A DNA stretch of 64,000 nt, from NCBI GenBank assembly GCA_905182995.1, contig CAJJDP010000096.1, positions 1 to 64,000 on the forward strand, written 5' to 3'. This DNA is from Paramecium octaurelia. Its lineage: Eukaryota > Ciliophora > Oligohymenophorea > Peniculida > Parameciidae. Positions within the stretch are counted from its first letter, which is position 1, and every line of letters starts with the position of its first letter. Below, one piece after another: positions 24,194-34,217 of this stretch. The notes beneath the pieces were generated by a model. That model was not told where the DNA came from. It made no database searches and saw only the letters and a list, made by a program, of their open reading frames with translations. The position numbers and the translations under genes were made by a program.

Positions 24194-24336
24194 TAAAGTT
24201 TTAAATTTTTATTTATAATTATTTACCATTTTGATGACATTTTAATTAAAAATGAATCAACCACTTCGATCTTCTATCCAAATCAATCAATCTACTGATA
24301 AGCTACTGACTTTAAATAAAAAACATCATTATACAT

Positions 24337-24594
24337 TCAGTGTTCCATACCTACTACACCTTTATCTGAAAAATTAAGCTGAACTTGGTTTTTGATCAGT
24401 GTAATTTGACTCATTTAAAAATATAGCTCATATTTTATGACTAAAATATCATCTGCCTATTTAGTATAGCTTACTGATATTCCAATAAGAAATAAGATGT
24501 AAACATAAATAAACGACACAATATTATTATTCATTTATTTGTAAACCAAATAAATACTTTGATTTCTTTCAAAGGCAACATCATCCTTTTCCAT
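24337..24594 (-). CDS. Small single-TM protein, doubtful
   Basis: An 85-codon frame, start MEKDDVAFERNQ, with one strongly hydrophobic segment (IVSFIYVYILFLIGISVS) and a polar tail ending VGMEH. Upstream in the same frame is another Met-led peptide cut off by TGA, so this may be the 3' part of a broken gene. Unrecognised and could be chance. Confidence 0.3.
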
Positions 24595-24599
24595 ATTGC

Positions 24600-25250
24600 C
24601 TATTTAAATTGATTTGGTAGGTAGAGACTTTCATTCCCTATTTAAAGTTGCGAAATTTTCCATCTAATTTAAATATTTTGATTAACATTACCAAGGTTTT
24701 TTTAAAAACTCAATAAAGGAATAAGAATCACCAATTATAAATAATCTTTAATAAAGTTTAATGTAACCAATATTATGGAAATACTGATCAAATATCCAAA
24801 TTAAAGCATTTGTCTATTAGTTTGACTAAAAAAATTTATTATATATTTACTATGAATTAAATTGCATTTGACGAGACTCATTTATAATTAAGATTAAAAT
24901 AAGATTAAAAGAGGCAGATAATCTAAAGATGCAATATGAACTAGAATATAGAACCAAATAAACTATACAGATTTGTAATTTTAAAAGTAAACATCTATAT
25001 GCCTCTTTATCATTTTATTACAATATTTAAATTCTTGATTTTATGGTTTTTAATTAAAAATACTTAATCTCTTTTTTATTAGTTCCCTCAACAATAACAG
25101 AAATAAATTTAGCTCTTTTTAAGAGTCATCAAATTTTGGGAAAATTTTAAATTTATTCGTTTTTATGCGAAACAATTATTTCAATTACTTTTAGAACACT
25201 AAATATTATATTTCAAATTATTTAATAATGACAATATATATTAATGCATA
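24600..25250. other. AT-rich region with no supported gene
   Basis: Several TGA-free frames of about 100 codons exist on both strands (for example plus strand from about 24850 to 25231) but they overlap one another and have AT-driven composition. None is accepted as a gene. Confidence 0.35.
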
Positions 25251-25640
25251 TCACTAATTTGATGCCAAGGGCTTAAATAATTCCCTTTATCCTCTTTTTA
25301 ATGAATTAGAAAATCTTAGTTTTTCCCCAAAAAGAGTTTATTTGCTTTATATATTTTAATTGACTTAATTCAACCTTTCCTTTGTTGAATTCGATTATCC
25401 ATATTAGATTTCTGTATTGGAACCTGGATTACTACTACAAAAACAAAGTTTTGGAGGAGGAGAGTAACTTTTTTGATTTGATCCAACTTCATTTTATACA
25501 ATTTTCGCATCCCAAAATGTAATTGTTTTACGTCTTTTATGCTATTTTTTTTTATTTACTATTGGAATGGGAGTAACCCCAGTTGATTATTTGAAATAAT
25601 GTTGGGATTTCTTAATATTTTTCTAATCGCATATGCCCAT
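25251..25640 (-). CDS. Small MGIC-start protein, probable N-acylation, 129 aa
   Basis: An intronless 129-residue frame beginning MGICDQKNIKKS. Gly2 followed by Cys4 is the pattern for N-myristoylation plus palmitoylation, although position 6 is not serine. A basic cluster (NKKKQHKRRKTITFWDAK) follows, then SYSPPPKLCFCSSNPGS. Two other small genes here (29383-29586, 30140-30355) share the MGxC start, but their C-terminal motif is not seen in this one. It may be a peripheral membrane adaptor. Family unrecognised; reality of the gene is supported by balanced codon use and clean boundaries. Confidence 0.6.
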
Positions 25641-25803
25641 TTATCTCAAGAATTTAATTGAAATTAATATAATATTCTCACTCTCAAATCAGGAATCGAG
25701 AATGAGAACATTTCCACTACCTAAATATAGATCATGTTGAAAAGTATAAAAGCAAAAATTTAGAATAAATAATTTTTTGATTTGAATAAAAACACAAAGT
25801 CCT

Positions 25804-26285
25804 TCATTATTGTTTGAAACTGATTTCATAATCTTGGAACCCATTCCTTTTTGCTTCTTCAAAATATTTATATAGTAATGGCCTTGACACATTATCAATA
25901 TATAAGGAGGTTAAATATGTGTACGCAAAAGTACCCCAGATGCAACTAGCAATCCCAAATATAGGTGCTTATAGTAATTGATATGTTCTTATGTTGGTGT
26001 AGTATGGTTTCTTAATGCATTTTAAAAGCAATTACAAAACTCCTATAGTTACTATTAATGTCCCTCCTAGACTAAATTCAAAATATGCAGAATAATATTT
26101 GGAGATTTTAAATTAATCATCTTCCTCCAAATGGACATACTGTTTGACTGAATTGAATTTATAAAGTATTTTTGATTCATATATGGGTGATCTATAAAGT
26201 TATTACCATAAGGCTTCAATGCATGATTCTCACTCATAAATGATGTTTATGATCTTAGAGCATTATTATTATTATTTTTATTCAT
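25804..26285 (-). CDS. Two-TM hypothetical membrane protein, 153 aa
   Basis: Begins with an asparagine run (MNKNNNNNALRSQ) then, after a 20-nt intron (26214-26233), reads YRSPIYESKILYKFNSVKQY and two hydrophobic hairpin segments, SLGGTLIVTIGVLQLLL and IFGIASCIWGTFAYTYL, ending in a charged tail EEAKRNGFQDYE. The intron is needed to leave a TGA-blocked frame and gives a whole number of codons. Resembles no family I can name; size and layout fit small mitochondrial or ER membrane proteins. Confidence 0.55.
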
Positions 26286-26331
26286 AATAAATATATTAAT
26301 AATGACAATAAATCTATGAAAATAACTGATC

Positions 26332-26550
26332 TCATGATTCTATTTCTGTATGTACAAGCAAAGTTAAATGAGTATCTGAAGTAATTTCATACTCTTTCAA
26401 CTCTGCCTCATCATCTAACAATGTTTTTTCAAGAAATAATGAAGATCTCTCTGATTCAATGCCGCATTTTGTTTTAACCTCCTCTATCTTCATGTTGGGC
26501 TTGGCTTTAATGTAATACATATTGTGATTTTAGTCTTGTATTGTTAACAT
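26332..26550 (-). CDS. Ubiquitin-like protein, single domain
   Basis: 72 residues that align over the whole ubiquitin fold: MLTIQDQNHNMYYIKAKPNM matches the first hairpin, MKIEEVKTKCGIE the helix (ubiquitin TIENVKAKIQDKEGI), then SLFLEKTLLDDEAELKEYEI and THLTLLVHTEIES. The upstream ATG at 26550 is chosen because it supplies strand 1. There is no C-terminal Gly-Gly, so it is unlikely to be conjugated; it is a free ubiquitin-like domain or an adaptor. The divergent sequence prevents naming a subfamily. Confidence 0.72.
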
Positions 26551-27052
26551 CAATAGTTATCGTTCTTTACGAGATCCACAAAGCAAGCAAAAAAAGGTTC
26601 TGAGAATACTAATCATTAAGAAATTATAATTATTATTAATCTGAACTCCTCATCAATAACATATGTGAAAAATAAATCAATAAAATTCTGAGGATTACGA
26701 GAAAAATAACTATATTGAAACTATTCGTTATGGCGTTTTGAGTATTAAAAAATATTAATAGTGAAATTTGCAAATGCAATACATTTTATTTATTGAAGAA
26801 GAAATACTTAAAAGCAAAAATATATGTATATAAGGAGTATTAAGCAAAAGTATAGTGGAATTGAGAAATCATTTTTAATTATGACGTTCTTCGATTATCA
26901 ATCAATGCAATTACAATTAACTAATAAATAAGTTATCTGAAAAACCAGCTGAATAGATTAGACATACAAACAACGAAGTTCTTTAGCAGTAGTATAGGTA
27001 ACAAAATGATTCTGAAATTATTTATTTGAGTGTTTGGATATATTATAAACAA
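26551..27052. other. Intergenic, nothing recognised
   Basis: Between the ubiquitin-like gene start and the RRS1 stop, both minus. Only short AT-rich frames are present, such as a Met-led one from about 26881 that closes after 20 codons. No RNA gene was seen. Confidence 0.45.
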
Positions 27053-27584
27053 TCAGAGTTACTTCTTTATGGACTATAGTTTCTTCTATTTCTATTTATC
27101 TTTCTACACCAATCTTAATTGTTTCTTAGATTTCTTAAGTTCATGCTCAATTTCCTTTTTCCTAAAGACATCCTAATTTTAATTTGGTTTGTTACTTCAT
27201 ATGCATCTGACTTGGTAGCTTCAATGATAGGAGGTATTATTGAATCTCTCTTTTTTAATTTTCTCAAAGTCCAATCCTTTTTATTTTCATCCCAAACCAT
27301 TCGACTATAAAATTTAAATTATGGACAAAATACTTTTTTTTCTTTTTAGCAAATTTACTATCCTTTACTTTCTAAATATATGTCTGCTATCTTGGCAGAA
27401 TAATATTCTCTTTATCATAAGGAAGATCAGTTTCCTATTAGCCCTCAATTAATCTTTGCGACACATATTTCAGCTATTCTGAGACCTTATCTACAATAAT
27501 GTCAAAATCGTATTGTTCTACTGTTTCCAAGGCTGTTAAAGTAAGCTTCGGTTTATCAAATAAGATGTTAATATTTGAGGTCAT
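27053..27584 (-). CDS. RRS1: Ribosome biogenesis regulatory protein RRS1-like
   Basis: 159 residues, shorter than yeast RRS1 (203). RRS1 works with RPF2 to bring the 5S RNP into pre-60S particles in the nucleolus. Matching landmarks: the N-terminal LTLTALETVEQYDFD, ILPRQQTYIQK, then KKKKKRMVWDENKKDWTLR, the core RRS1 signature (RMVWDE...W), then ATKSDAYEDVFRKKEIEHEL and a lysine-rich tail. Introns 27305-27333 (29 nt) and 27173-27195 (23 nt) are both needed; the first rebuilds RMVWDE. Head-to-head with the secreted gene at 27612, 27 bp between starts. Confidence 0.85.
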
Positions 27585-27611
27585 TTTAGGACTTAAATAA
27601 ATAATAATAAA

Positions 27612-27868
27612 ATGAATATAAAGTTAATTTTCATATTTTTAGTGTTACTTACATAAGGAGCTTTCGGTATATAAATATAATAGGAAAAGGTGTGGTAACC
27701 AAGGTGACGGAATGCTAGGCTAAATGTGATAAATAAGTGAATGGATGTATCTACTCATGCGCATAAACATACTTGCGATAATCATTACTCACTTAAGAAA
27801 GATGTTAAAAATTATGCGCAGGAGTAAATAAGGAATGCAAAAATACAAAATGCTACTTAGATCCTTGA
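27612..27868 (+). CDS. Small secreted cysteine-rich protein
   Basis: About 79 residues. A signal peptide (MNIKLIFIFLVLLTQGAFG) is followed by a compact domain with ten cysteines: TECQAKCDKQVNGCIYSCAQ, then RCQKLCAGVNKECKN and KCYLDP. The intron at the end of the signal peptide is either 17 nt (ending TAG) or 23 nt (ending AAG); the difference is two codons. Even number of cysteines suggests disulfides in the secretory path. Could be a pheromone-like, antimicrobial or secretory-granule protein; nothing in the sequence decides. Confidence 0.68.
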
Positions 27869-28344
27869 CTAGTTATTTAACATGTTTTAAAAAACGTATT
27901 ATATATATTCTCTAACCCCTTTAATCTCTTATTAATTAATTGTTTCAACCAAAAAGGATGGAAAATACAACAATTTTATACGATTTTCCCTGTAAACACG
28001 CTAAAGTTGCACTAATAAACTAATTAAATTCTAAATAACAAGCTTTTATTTCCATTGATACAAATTTTAATTACTGATCTATTGCAAGTCTGAATTATTA
28101 AATTTTTTAGCAGAATTGTAAACATTCATATTGAGAATAGTCTGAGAATTCTTGCAAATAATTTATTCTTTCCAAAATTTATGACACATAAATTTTTCGC
28201 ATATCATTTAATAATTAAAAATATACTCATACAATTCTTTAATCACATTATTTTCTAGAAAATAATTATTTATATAAGCTTATTTTTTCCATCCTCCTTT
28301 TATTTTGATCCAACATTAAAAACAGTAAGAGATTCTGATAATAT
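27869..28344. other. AT-rich region, nothing supported
   Basis: A TGA-free plus-strand frame runs through about 28140-28320 but has strongly AT-driven codons. No RNA gene or repeat seen. Confidence 0.4.
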
Positions 28345-28606
28345 AAAAATTAACTACTTGAAGATTTGTTAGATTTTAATAAGGACTGTTAATAACTCCT
28401 GTAGATAGAAAGTCCTCTAATAATTTATTGGCAGATTGTTACACCTGAAGATAAGAAGGTATAGATGCACTCAGGGTTGGAGTTTGAATTTATTGAAACG
28501 CATATTCCTACTGATGTGTATTCAAAGGCTTATCACTAAGTTCTAGCTAACACAGAGGTATAAAAATTAGAATTAAATAAAAATTATTAAATTCTTTTTT
28601 GAGGAA
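28345..28606 (+). pseudogene. Truncated gene 3' end beside the tRNA
   Basis: A convincing coding block reads PLIIYWQIVTPEDKKVQ then HSGLEFEFIETHIPTDVY and SKAYHQVLANTEVQKL, closing at a TGA near 28604, about 17 bp before the tRNA. No ATG or splice site links it to an upstream exon, so it seems to be the 3' part of a gene whose 5' end was lost. Family unknown. Confidence 0.35.
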
Positions 28607-28621
28607 TACAAAATATAAATA

Positions 28622-28693
28622 GAGAGCGTAGCTCAGTGGCAGAGCGAAAGACTCCAACTCTTTATGCCATGTGTTCGATCCACATCGCTCTTC
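28622..28693 (+). tRNA. tRNA-Trp (anticodon CCA), copy 1
   Basis: 72 nt cloverleaf: acceptor GAGAGCG/CGCTCTT (first pair G-U), D stem GCTC/GAGC, anticodon stem AAAGA/TCTTT with loop CTCCAAC giving anticodon CCA (28654-28656), T stem ATGTG/CACAT with loop TTCGATC. The A box TAGCTCAGTGGC is perfect. A T-run after it serves as Pol III terminator. CCA reads only UGG, consistent with UGA remaining a stop. The G1-U72 pair and C at position 73 are unusual. A second copy lies inverted at 38715-38786, differing by one base in the variable loop. Confidence 0.88.
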
Positions 28694-28975
28694 TTTTTTA
28701 TATTTTTGAATAATTATTAAATAATTAATGAAATAAATAAATAAAAAATAAAAATAAGCATTATACAATAACTTTTCGAGTATTAAATTATTATGTAGAT
28801 TATTATTTACAACATAATAATAAACCCTTATTAATATTATTCTTATTATTAATTAAAACACAATTAAATATTATTTCATTTAACTCATTTTTAAATCATA
28901 ATTCCACTTCGATCACCATAATAATTCACCCATTTCTTTATTCTTCAATACTATTTGGATTAAAAGTCTTTTAAT
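28622..28975 (+). repeat. Inverted repeat arm A: tRNA-Trp plus 3' flank
   Basis: The tRNA and about 280 bp downstream are repeated in reverse orientation at 38440-38786. Within it about 155 bp (28756-28910) are identical to 38506-38661. Identity starts abruptly at the tRNA 5' end and fades after about 28975. The 5' flanks of the two tRNAs are unrelated. Confidence 0.85.
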
Positions 28976-29382
28976 AGAAAACAGACCAAAATTCTGTAAA
29001 TTCCCTTGCAAAAGTATTTATTCTCGATGAGTTATCGACTTCAAAGTATTTAACTAATTTCCTTAAACAACACCAATCACAACGAAAAGATCATCTACTA
29101 CTCGAGTCTTAACATTTAAAAAGATATAAACTAATAGCATAAAATAATAAGAGAAGAACTGATTAATATCAGAGATAGTTGAATTTTATTCGATAGGGAA
29201 TTTAAAGAAGAATATAAAGTAGACATCCAATTTATAATTTGGACAAGAAGAAGAAAATAAATGAATTAAAATCAAAACTGAATTAAAATTAACAACAAAA
29301 GAAATAGTTTTATTGAAATCTAATTATACATTGTATGTTATGTTATATGTAAAATAAATAACTCTATAAAAAAATATTAAGT
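28976..29382. other. Intergenic AT-rich region
   Basis: Beyond the repeat arm and before the stop of the first YKNPILNRRL gene. No coding block, RNA gene or further repeat recognised. Confidence 0.45.
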
Positions 29383-29586
29383 TCATTATGCGCTAGTCAA
29401 GGTTGTACTTCCTTTTAACCGACGATTTAAAATTGGATTTTTGTAAGCATTATAGGGAATATCAATTGATGTTCTCTAGTTCAGAATCTCTTCTGGACAA
29501 GGAGAGGTCCTCATTTATTTTACGATATAATCTAGTTCCCCTTCCTTAGCTTACTTTTCTTTCTTGTTACTCATGCAAATTCCCAT
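29383..29586 (-). CDS. Small MGIC-start protein with YKNPILNRRL motif, 67 aa
   Basis: Intronless. N-terminus MGICMSNKKEKQAKEG has Gly2 and Cys4 followed by lysines, the usual context for myristoylation, palmitoylation and charge-assisted membrane binding. The C-terminal half reads CPEEILNQR then YNAYKNPILNRRLKG. The paralogue 550 bp away (30140-30355) keeps the MGxC start, the IL-x-Q-R segment and YKNPILNRRLK exactly, while the linker differs. The conserved motif is presumably a binding peptide. Family not recognised. Confidence 0.68.
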
Positions 29587-30139
29587 TTAAGAATTTATTT
29601 TAATATTTTTAATTGGGTATTAACGAAAGAATATTTGTAAGAAAAATAATGCCAAATAAACGCAATTTACTTTTTGTTAAATCTAATAAATAGGGCAGGT
29701 CTAATTCAAAGATATTTTTTTTGAAATATTCACTCTTTTTAAAGACTTTTACAATAATATTTAAAATGATAATCAACTTATTCCCGATTTATGTAGTTAA
29801 CTTTTATCAGAGTATGGATAAAAATGTATTCTAAATATATTGAAATTGTTATTAAAGAATAATAGAATTAAATGGCTGTTATTATTATTCTTTATTACCT
29901 GAATACTTTTAGAACATAGCTTCAAATCATGACTATTAATAATGATATTTCATTATTTTTAACTTTCATTACAAAACCTACCATATTATTTAATATGAAA
30001 TTAGACAAAATATTTATTAGTTATGTTTATCAAGATTGATTCAACTATAATGAATTAATAAATATATATATATATTACAGAGATTTATGCAATTATATAC
30101 TACGTATAAGGTAAATAAATCAATTAAGGAAACATTGCT

Positions 30140-30355
30140 TCATTCTGCTTAAGTTTATGGATTTGGCGAGGTTGGAATCTCTTTCAATCTCCTGTTGAGA
30201 ATTGGATTCTTATAAGGATTTAAATGGGAGGATTAGCTCGCTCTCTGTTACAAGATTATATTGCAGTCTTGAGATAGTCTAACTTGAGCTACTACTTATT
30301 ATAATTAACCATCATTTGTCTATTTTTTCTATTTTTGAGCAGCACAAGTTCCCAT
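30140..30355 (-). CDS. Small MGTC-start protein with YKNPILNRRL motif, 71 aa
   Basis: Paralogue of the gene at 29383-29586, same strand. It begins MGTCAAQKQKKQ, has CNIILQQRAS and NPYKNPILNRRLKE, then a short Pro/Thr/Gln tail. Glutamines are coded largely by TAA/TAG. The tandem pair shares the N-terminal lipidation-type signal and the 11-residue motif and little else, which indicates purifying selection on those two parts. Confidence 0.68.
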
Positions 30356-30479
30356 TTAAATATTAATATTAAAGAAGATTTTGAGCTTTTTGATATATTT
30401 TTATAATTAATTTACTTTTTAGTCATTCAGACGCTTAGATTACATCAAATTAATATTCAATATTTCTTTATAATAATAA

Positions 30480-31734
30480 TCATTTTTTTCCATGAACAAA
30501 ACTATAGAAGGCATCTTCGTCATCCTTATTTTTAAATGGTCCTGCAATAAAATTTATAGTTAAAACTTCAGAGAAGCCTTCATCTTTAGTAGGTGGTGTA
30601 ATTTTTGAAAAGATCATGTTGATGGGCATCTTTCCTACTTTTTTTGAAAAGTGCTCTCTAAAATTATTCGTATCTCTTTAAGTATCATTATGAAGACATA
30701 AATCTTTAGAAACTTCTAAGAAAAAACCCCTAACTGGATATTTATTATCCAGAGCTAATTTTATAAATGCTGCTCTATCATCTGGAGTTGGATTTGTATT
30801 GTCAATTACTAAATATTTCTTTTCTTTAATTGCCTGCTCTGCAACTTTAAGGCATTTTTCTTTAGTTTTCAAAGAATCTCTATTTACTCTAGTATAATCG
30901 TTCAAATGATTGTGAACAAAGGTTGATTTACCAGACCCAGGTGCTCCTATCATGATAATCACTTAAAATATTGATATAATTTACTTTCTGGTTTGTCAGG
31001 TTTAGTAAATTTATTAACTTTGCTTTCCTTAAATAGAAATCCCTCTTTAGGAATGCTCTTTGGATTGAATCCTAGTTATTTTGAATAATCCTCATTTAGG
31101 TCTTCCTTTAGGAATAATTGCTCTGGAGTTCTAAATATCAGGCCTAAATTTAAAGCAAATTTCCTAAATAATCATTAAAAATGTATACAAGTCGGTATCA
31201 GTAAAGTCTTTTTTTTTCCCTTTGACTCTTCCTGCGGCATCTCCACAGTAAATACTTTTTGCCATGTCAGCTTTGGTTCCTGTTAATTCCTAAAAGTCTG
31301 TCCACATATCTTAATTTAATTTTAAGTAATACCTACTCGAGGTTTTCTGTAGTTGTCATCACTTGAAGCTATAAATGCTGCTAATGGAATTTTGAGTTCT
31401 TTTTATAAGGATTCAATTTTTGTTTTTATATCAGATTCTTTTGTGTGTCCCTTTTCAATACCATTCTGGTTTGTGAATATCACTATAGAGTATCCTTGTT
31501 TGGAGTAATCTTAAATTGTGGGGATTACTTTTGGATTCCACCATTGCCAATCATTAGCATCCTTTGCAAATGTCTTTCCAGTTTTAGTTTTAATCAAGGT
31601 TTCATCCATATCAAACCCTATAACCAAGGGCTATGGTTTAAAATCCTAGTATAACACATTACTTATACAATTGTCCCATAGATAAGAGTGCCCTTCTTAT
31701 TCCAATCCCATTCTGAAGCTTTTTTTTATTTCAT
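30480..31734 (-). CDS. PNKP: Bifunctional polynucleotide kinase/3'-phosphatase
   Basis: 386 residues. Repairs DNA ends by removing 3'-phosphate and adding 5'-phosphate. Phosphatase domain: GFDMDETLIKT (HAD DxDxT), VIFTNQNGIEKG, YRKPRVDMWTDF, IYCGDAAGR. Kinase domain: MIIMIGAPGSGKSTF P-loop, TRVNRDSLKT, VIDNTNPTPDDRA. The N-terminal FHA domain of animal PNKP is absent, as in yeast and plant-type enzymes. Introns 31646-31668, 31310-31332, 31164-31188, 30962-30984 (23-25 nt). All catalytic motifs intact. Confidence 0.93.
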
Positions 31735-32078
31735 TTAAATAATAATAAATTTGTATCAGAATTTGTTATAAGGCTCAAAAATTTCAATATTTATTTATGT
31801 ATTCAATATATATTTATTTGATTATTGAACATTAAATAATGATGATGAGCAATCAATTTTCATTCTCTATTAAACTGAATTGATCTAATATTCCTATTCT
31901 TAAACGATATTTAGAATATAGCAAACAGAAATTTTGAAATGTTTAATTGAAGAAAGGATTGAAAAGTTAATTTTGGTATTAAATATACACTTATATCATA
32001 TTGATGCTCTATCTCTCAACATAAGATGTATGAAATTATTTGATAATTCTTGATTTTATTTATTTATAAATTTCATGA
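31735..32078. other. Intergenic, nothing recognised
   Basis: AT-rich spacer holding the presumed promoter of the PNKP gene. No coding block or RNA gene. Confidence 0.5.
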
Positions 32079-32237
32079 TCATTTTGGATTGCTCAGTTAA
32101 TTCTTGACAGATTGTACATCTTTCAAAACTGGACATCTTAGGTTGGAATTTGCTTCAAAAAATGGTTGATTTCCATTTAAAAAATATACTGCAAATAATG
32201 CAGTGCTTCCACTTACGATTGCTAGTATAGGCTTCAT
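32079..32237 (-). CDS. Tiny membrane-anchored protein, 52 aa
   Basis: MKPILAIVSGSTALFAVYFL forms one hydrophobic segment; the rest is polar with a single cysteine (NLRCPVLKDVQSVKNQLSNPK). Intronless, clean ATG and TGA. Size and topology resemble small mitochondrial inner-membrane subunits, but that is only a resemblance. Confidence 0.45.
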
Positions 32238-32747
32238 TATTTTATATTAAATAATTATAGTATTTTAATCAAAATAATAATAGAAACTATCTGCACATAT
32301 GTGTGTGCAATATAAATGTCAGAAATCAATTGAAAACAATCCAATCTATGAAAGAATTTTATCATTAGATGATATTATAATAATTCTTAGAAAAATTAAA
32401 AAAATCAGCACAATTTTTCTAATTTCTTCTCAAATACTCTTATTAATTAGGATAACAATATCAAGGGAATTATATAATATATTATTATGTAAGTTAAATA
32501 GAATTCAAGTATAATAAAAATTATGAAATTCAATTTTGATTCAGAGTAAAGAGAAAATTATTAAATTATCAGTAATCTATTTTGAGGTCATTTATGAATA
32601 GAAAATCCAATTAAGATTTAAATAAAAGAACAAGGAATCTGGCTTTCTTATTTTATTTACAATTATGATAATACGAATTAAAGTCGCTAAAGATATTTAT
32701 GGAAAAAAAGTATAATATTTAGAAATAATTTTTATTGCTAATTAATA
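32238..32747. other. Mostly non-coding; one doubtful small frame
   Basis: A plus-strand frame at 32299-32526 starts MCVQYKCQKSIENNPIYERI and becomes hydrophobic; it is 75 codons and may be chance. Otherwise this is the upstream region of the SF-assemblin gene. Confidence 0.3.
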
Positions 32748-33645
32748 ATGTCTGCTTCTAAAATCTTTTATTCGCCTTCACGTTCTAACGTTTCAAATGT
32801 TTAAGCTTATGGAGGAGACAGAGCTTTGTCACCTAGCAGAGCCAAAATCTCTTAATTATCAGAAAAATTATCTAACTTACAGCATTCAATTGACGAAGAT
32901 TAGGCTGTAATAATTTATAACTAAGAATCGATAGTTTAAAAAGGAGACATTCGAAAGCAAAGTTAAGATATTGGAGGACAAGGCTACCAAGTAAGCATAG
33001 GCAGACGACTCAAAATTTAAGTTATTGAAGGAATAGCTTTAAAAAGTTGAAGAAGGAGCGTAGAATGAGAAAATAATAAGAGAAGTAATTATCAATTATT
33101 ATGCATAGGCTGGAGATGAGAAATTGAGATCTAAAGATTTGAAGAGTTTGGAAGGTTTCTTAAACAGAGAACTATAATAAGAAAAAGTTAACAGGAAGGA
33201 TTTCGAAGGGAAAATAATCAAGAATACTGATGACAAAGTTTATAGCTTGAGATTGGATTTAGCTAGATAGAAAAAGTATAGAGAGGAAACAGAAGAGAAA
33301 AACGCTTAAGAAATTGGGGATCGAGTGTTGTAATTGTAAGAAGAAGTTGAAGAGGAGAGAAGACAAAGGTAATTTTTTATTTGTTATTCTTATAGAGAAT
33401 AGTAAAACCAGGATACTATCAAAAGATTAGGGGATTCCATTCTCAAATTATAAGAGATCTTAACTACTGAGAAGAAATAAAGAGAACAAGCCCAAAGTTA
33501 AATGTTTAGAATGTTAGATGAAATGAATCACTATTTAAATGGTGAATTATAAAGTGAGAAAAATGAAAGAGAAGCTACTGAAGAGAGTCTTATCAACTTA
33601 ATTGATTAAACATGCAACAGAGTTGAAAATTCATTAAGAAAATGA
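32748..33645 (+). CDS. SF-assemblin / beta-giardin family coiled-coil protein
   Basis: 280 residues, the normal family length. SF-assemblins form the striated rootlets (kinetodesmal fibres) attached to basal bodies. A short Ser-rich head (FYSPSRSNVSNVQAYGG) is followed by an almost unbroken heptad coiled coil (KVKILEDKA, LKEQLQKVEEGAQNEK, RLDLARQKKYREETEEK, LQEEVEEERRQREQ) and the family end NLIDQTCNRVENSLRK. Introns 32907-32934 (28 nt; a 19-nt alternative also fits) and 33369-33395 (27 nt). Confidence 0.9.
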
Positions 33646-33800
33646 GATATTAATACATTTATTCTTATAGTATTAAATAATATTAATCAGACAATCTATC
33701 TTTTCATAATTAATACTAATACTGTTACAAATCGTTAGATAAAAAGAATAAAATTTAAGTTAGATGCAAATTATTAGATAAAAAATAAATTTGATAATGC

Positions 33801-34217
33801 ATGGACAACTTATTTCATTCTTTTTTATTGGTATATTTTAATAACGGATTATCTTATTATTACATTTATTGGGGAATGTTTCTAAAAATATAAATGGTTT
33901 TTATTTACTATTTAAAGCGAGAAGGTTTAATCTAAGGGGAAGCTTAAAAAGAATTTTATTATTTAGCCTATGGAAGTCCAATATTAGGGATGGAATCAAC
34001 GCTGTCAGTTTTTCCAGTAAATAGTGGGGAGTTCATTTGTAAAGAGTTCTGGGAATCAATATTTTTTTATTATTTCAATTGCTTTGTTGCTAGCACTCCA
34101 GGAGAAGACTATGGAGAGTTGATTAATTAATTCTTTCTCAAAGCATCAAATTTAACGGATCTTTTATAAATACAATAAATACTCTTCGTTTAATGCATTC
34201 ATTCTTGAACATAGATC
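33801..34217 (+). CDS. Hypothetical protein, uncertain boundaries
   Basis: A 138-codon frame with coding character in its middle: FYYLAYGSPILGMESTLSV, GEFICKEFWESIFFYYFN and STPGEDYGELINQFFLKAS. A 21-nt intron (GTTTTTATTTACTATTTAAAG) may be present without changing frame. The frame overlaps the last ~70 bp of the kinase gene on the other strand, so the real stop may come earlier. Not recognised. Confidence 0.4.

Noticed and set aside
24850-25231. Plus-strand frame of over 100 codons
   Set aside because: Two plus-strand frames are open over the same bases and composition is AT-driven; with TGA as the only stop this length is expected by chance.
28622-28693. Suppressor tRNA for TAA/TAG (Gln)
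   Set aside because: The anticodon loop is CTCCAAC, so the anticodon is CCA (Trp), not UUA or CUA.
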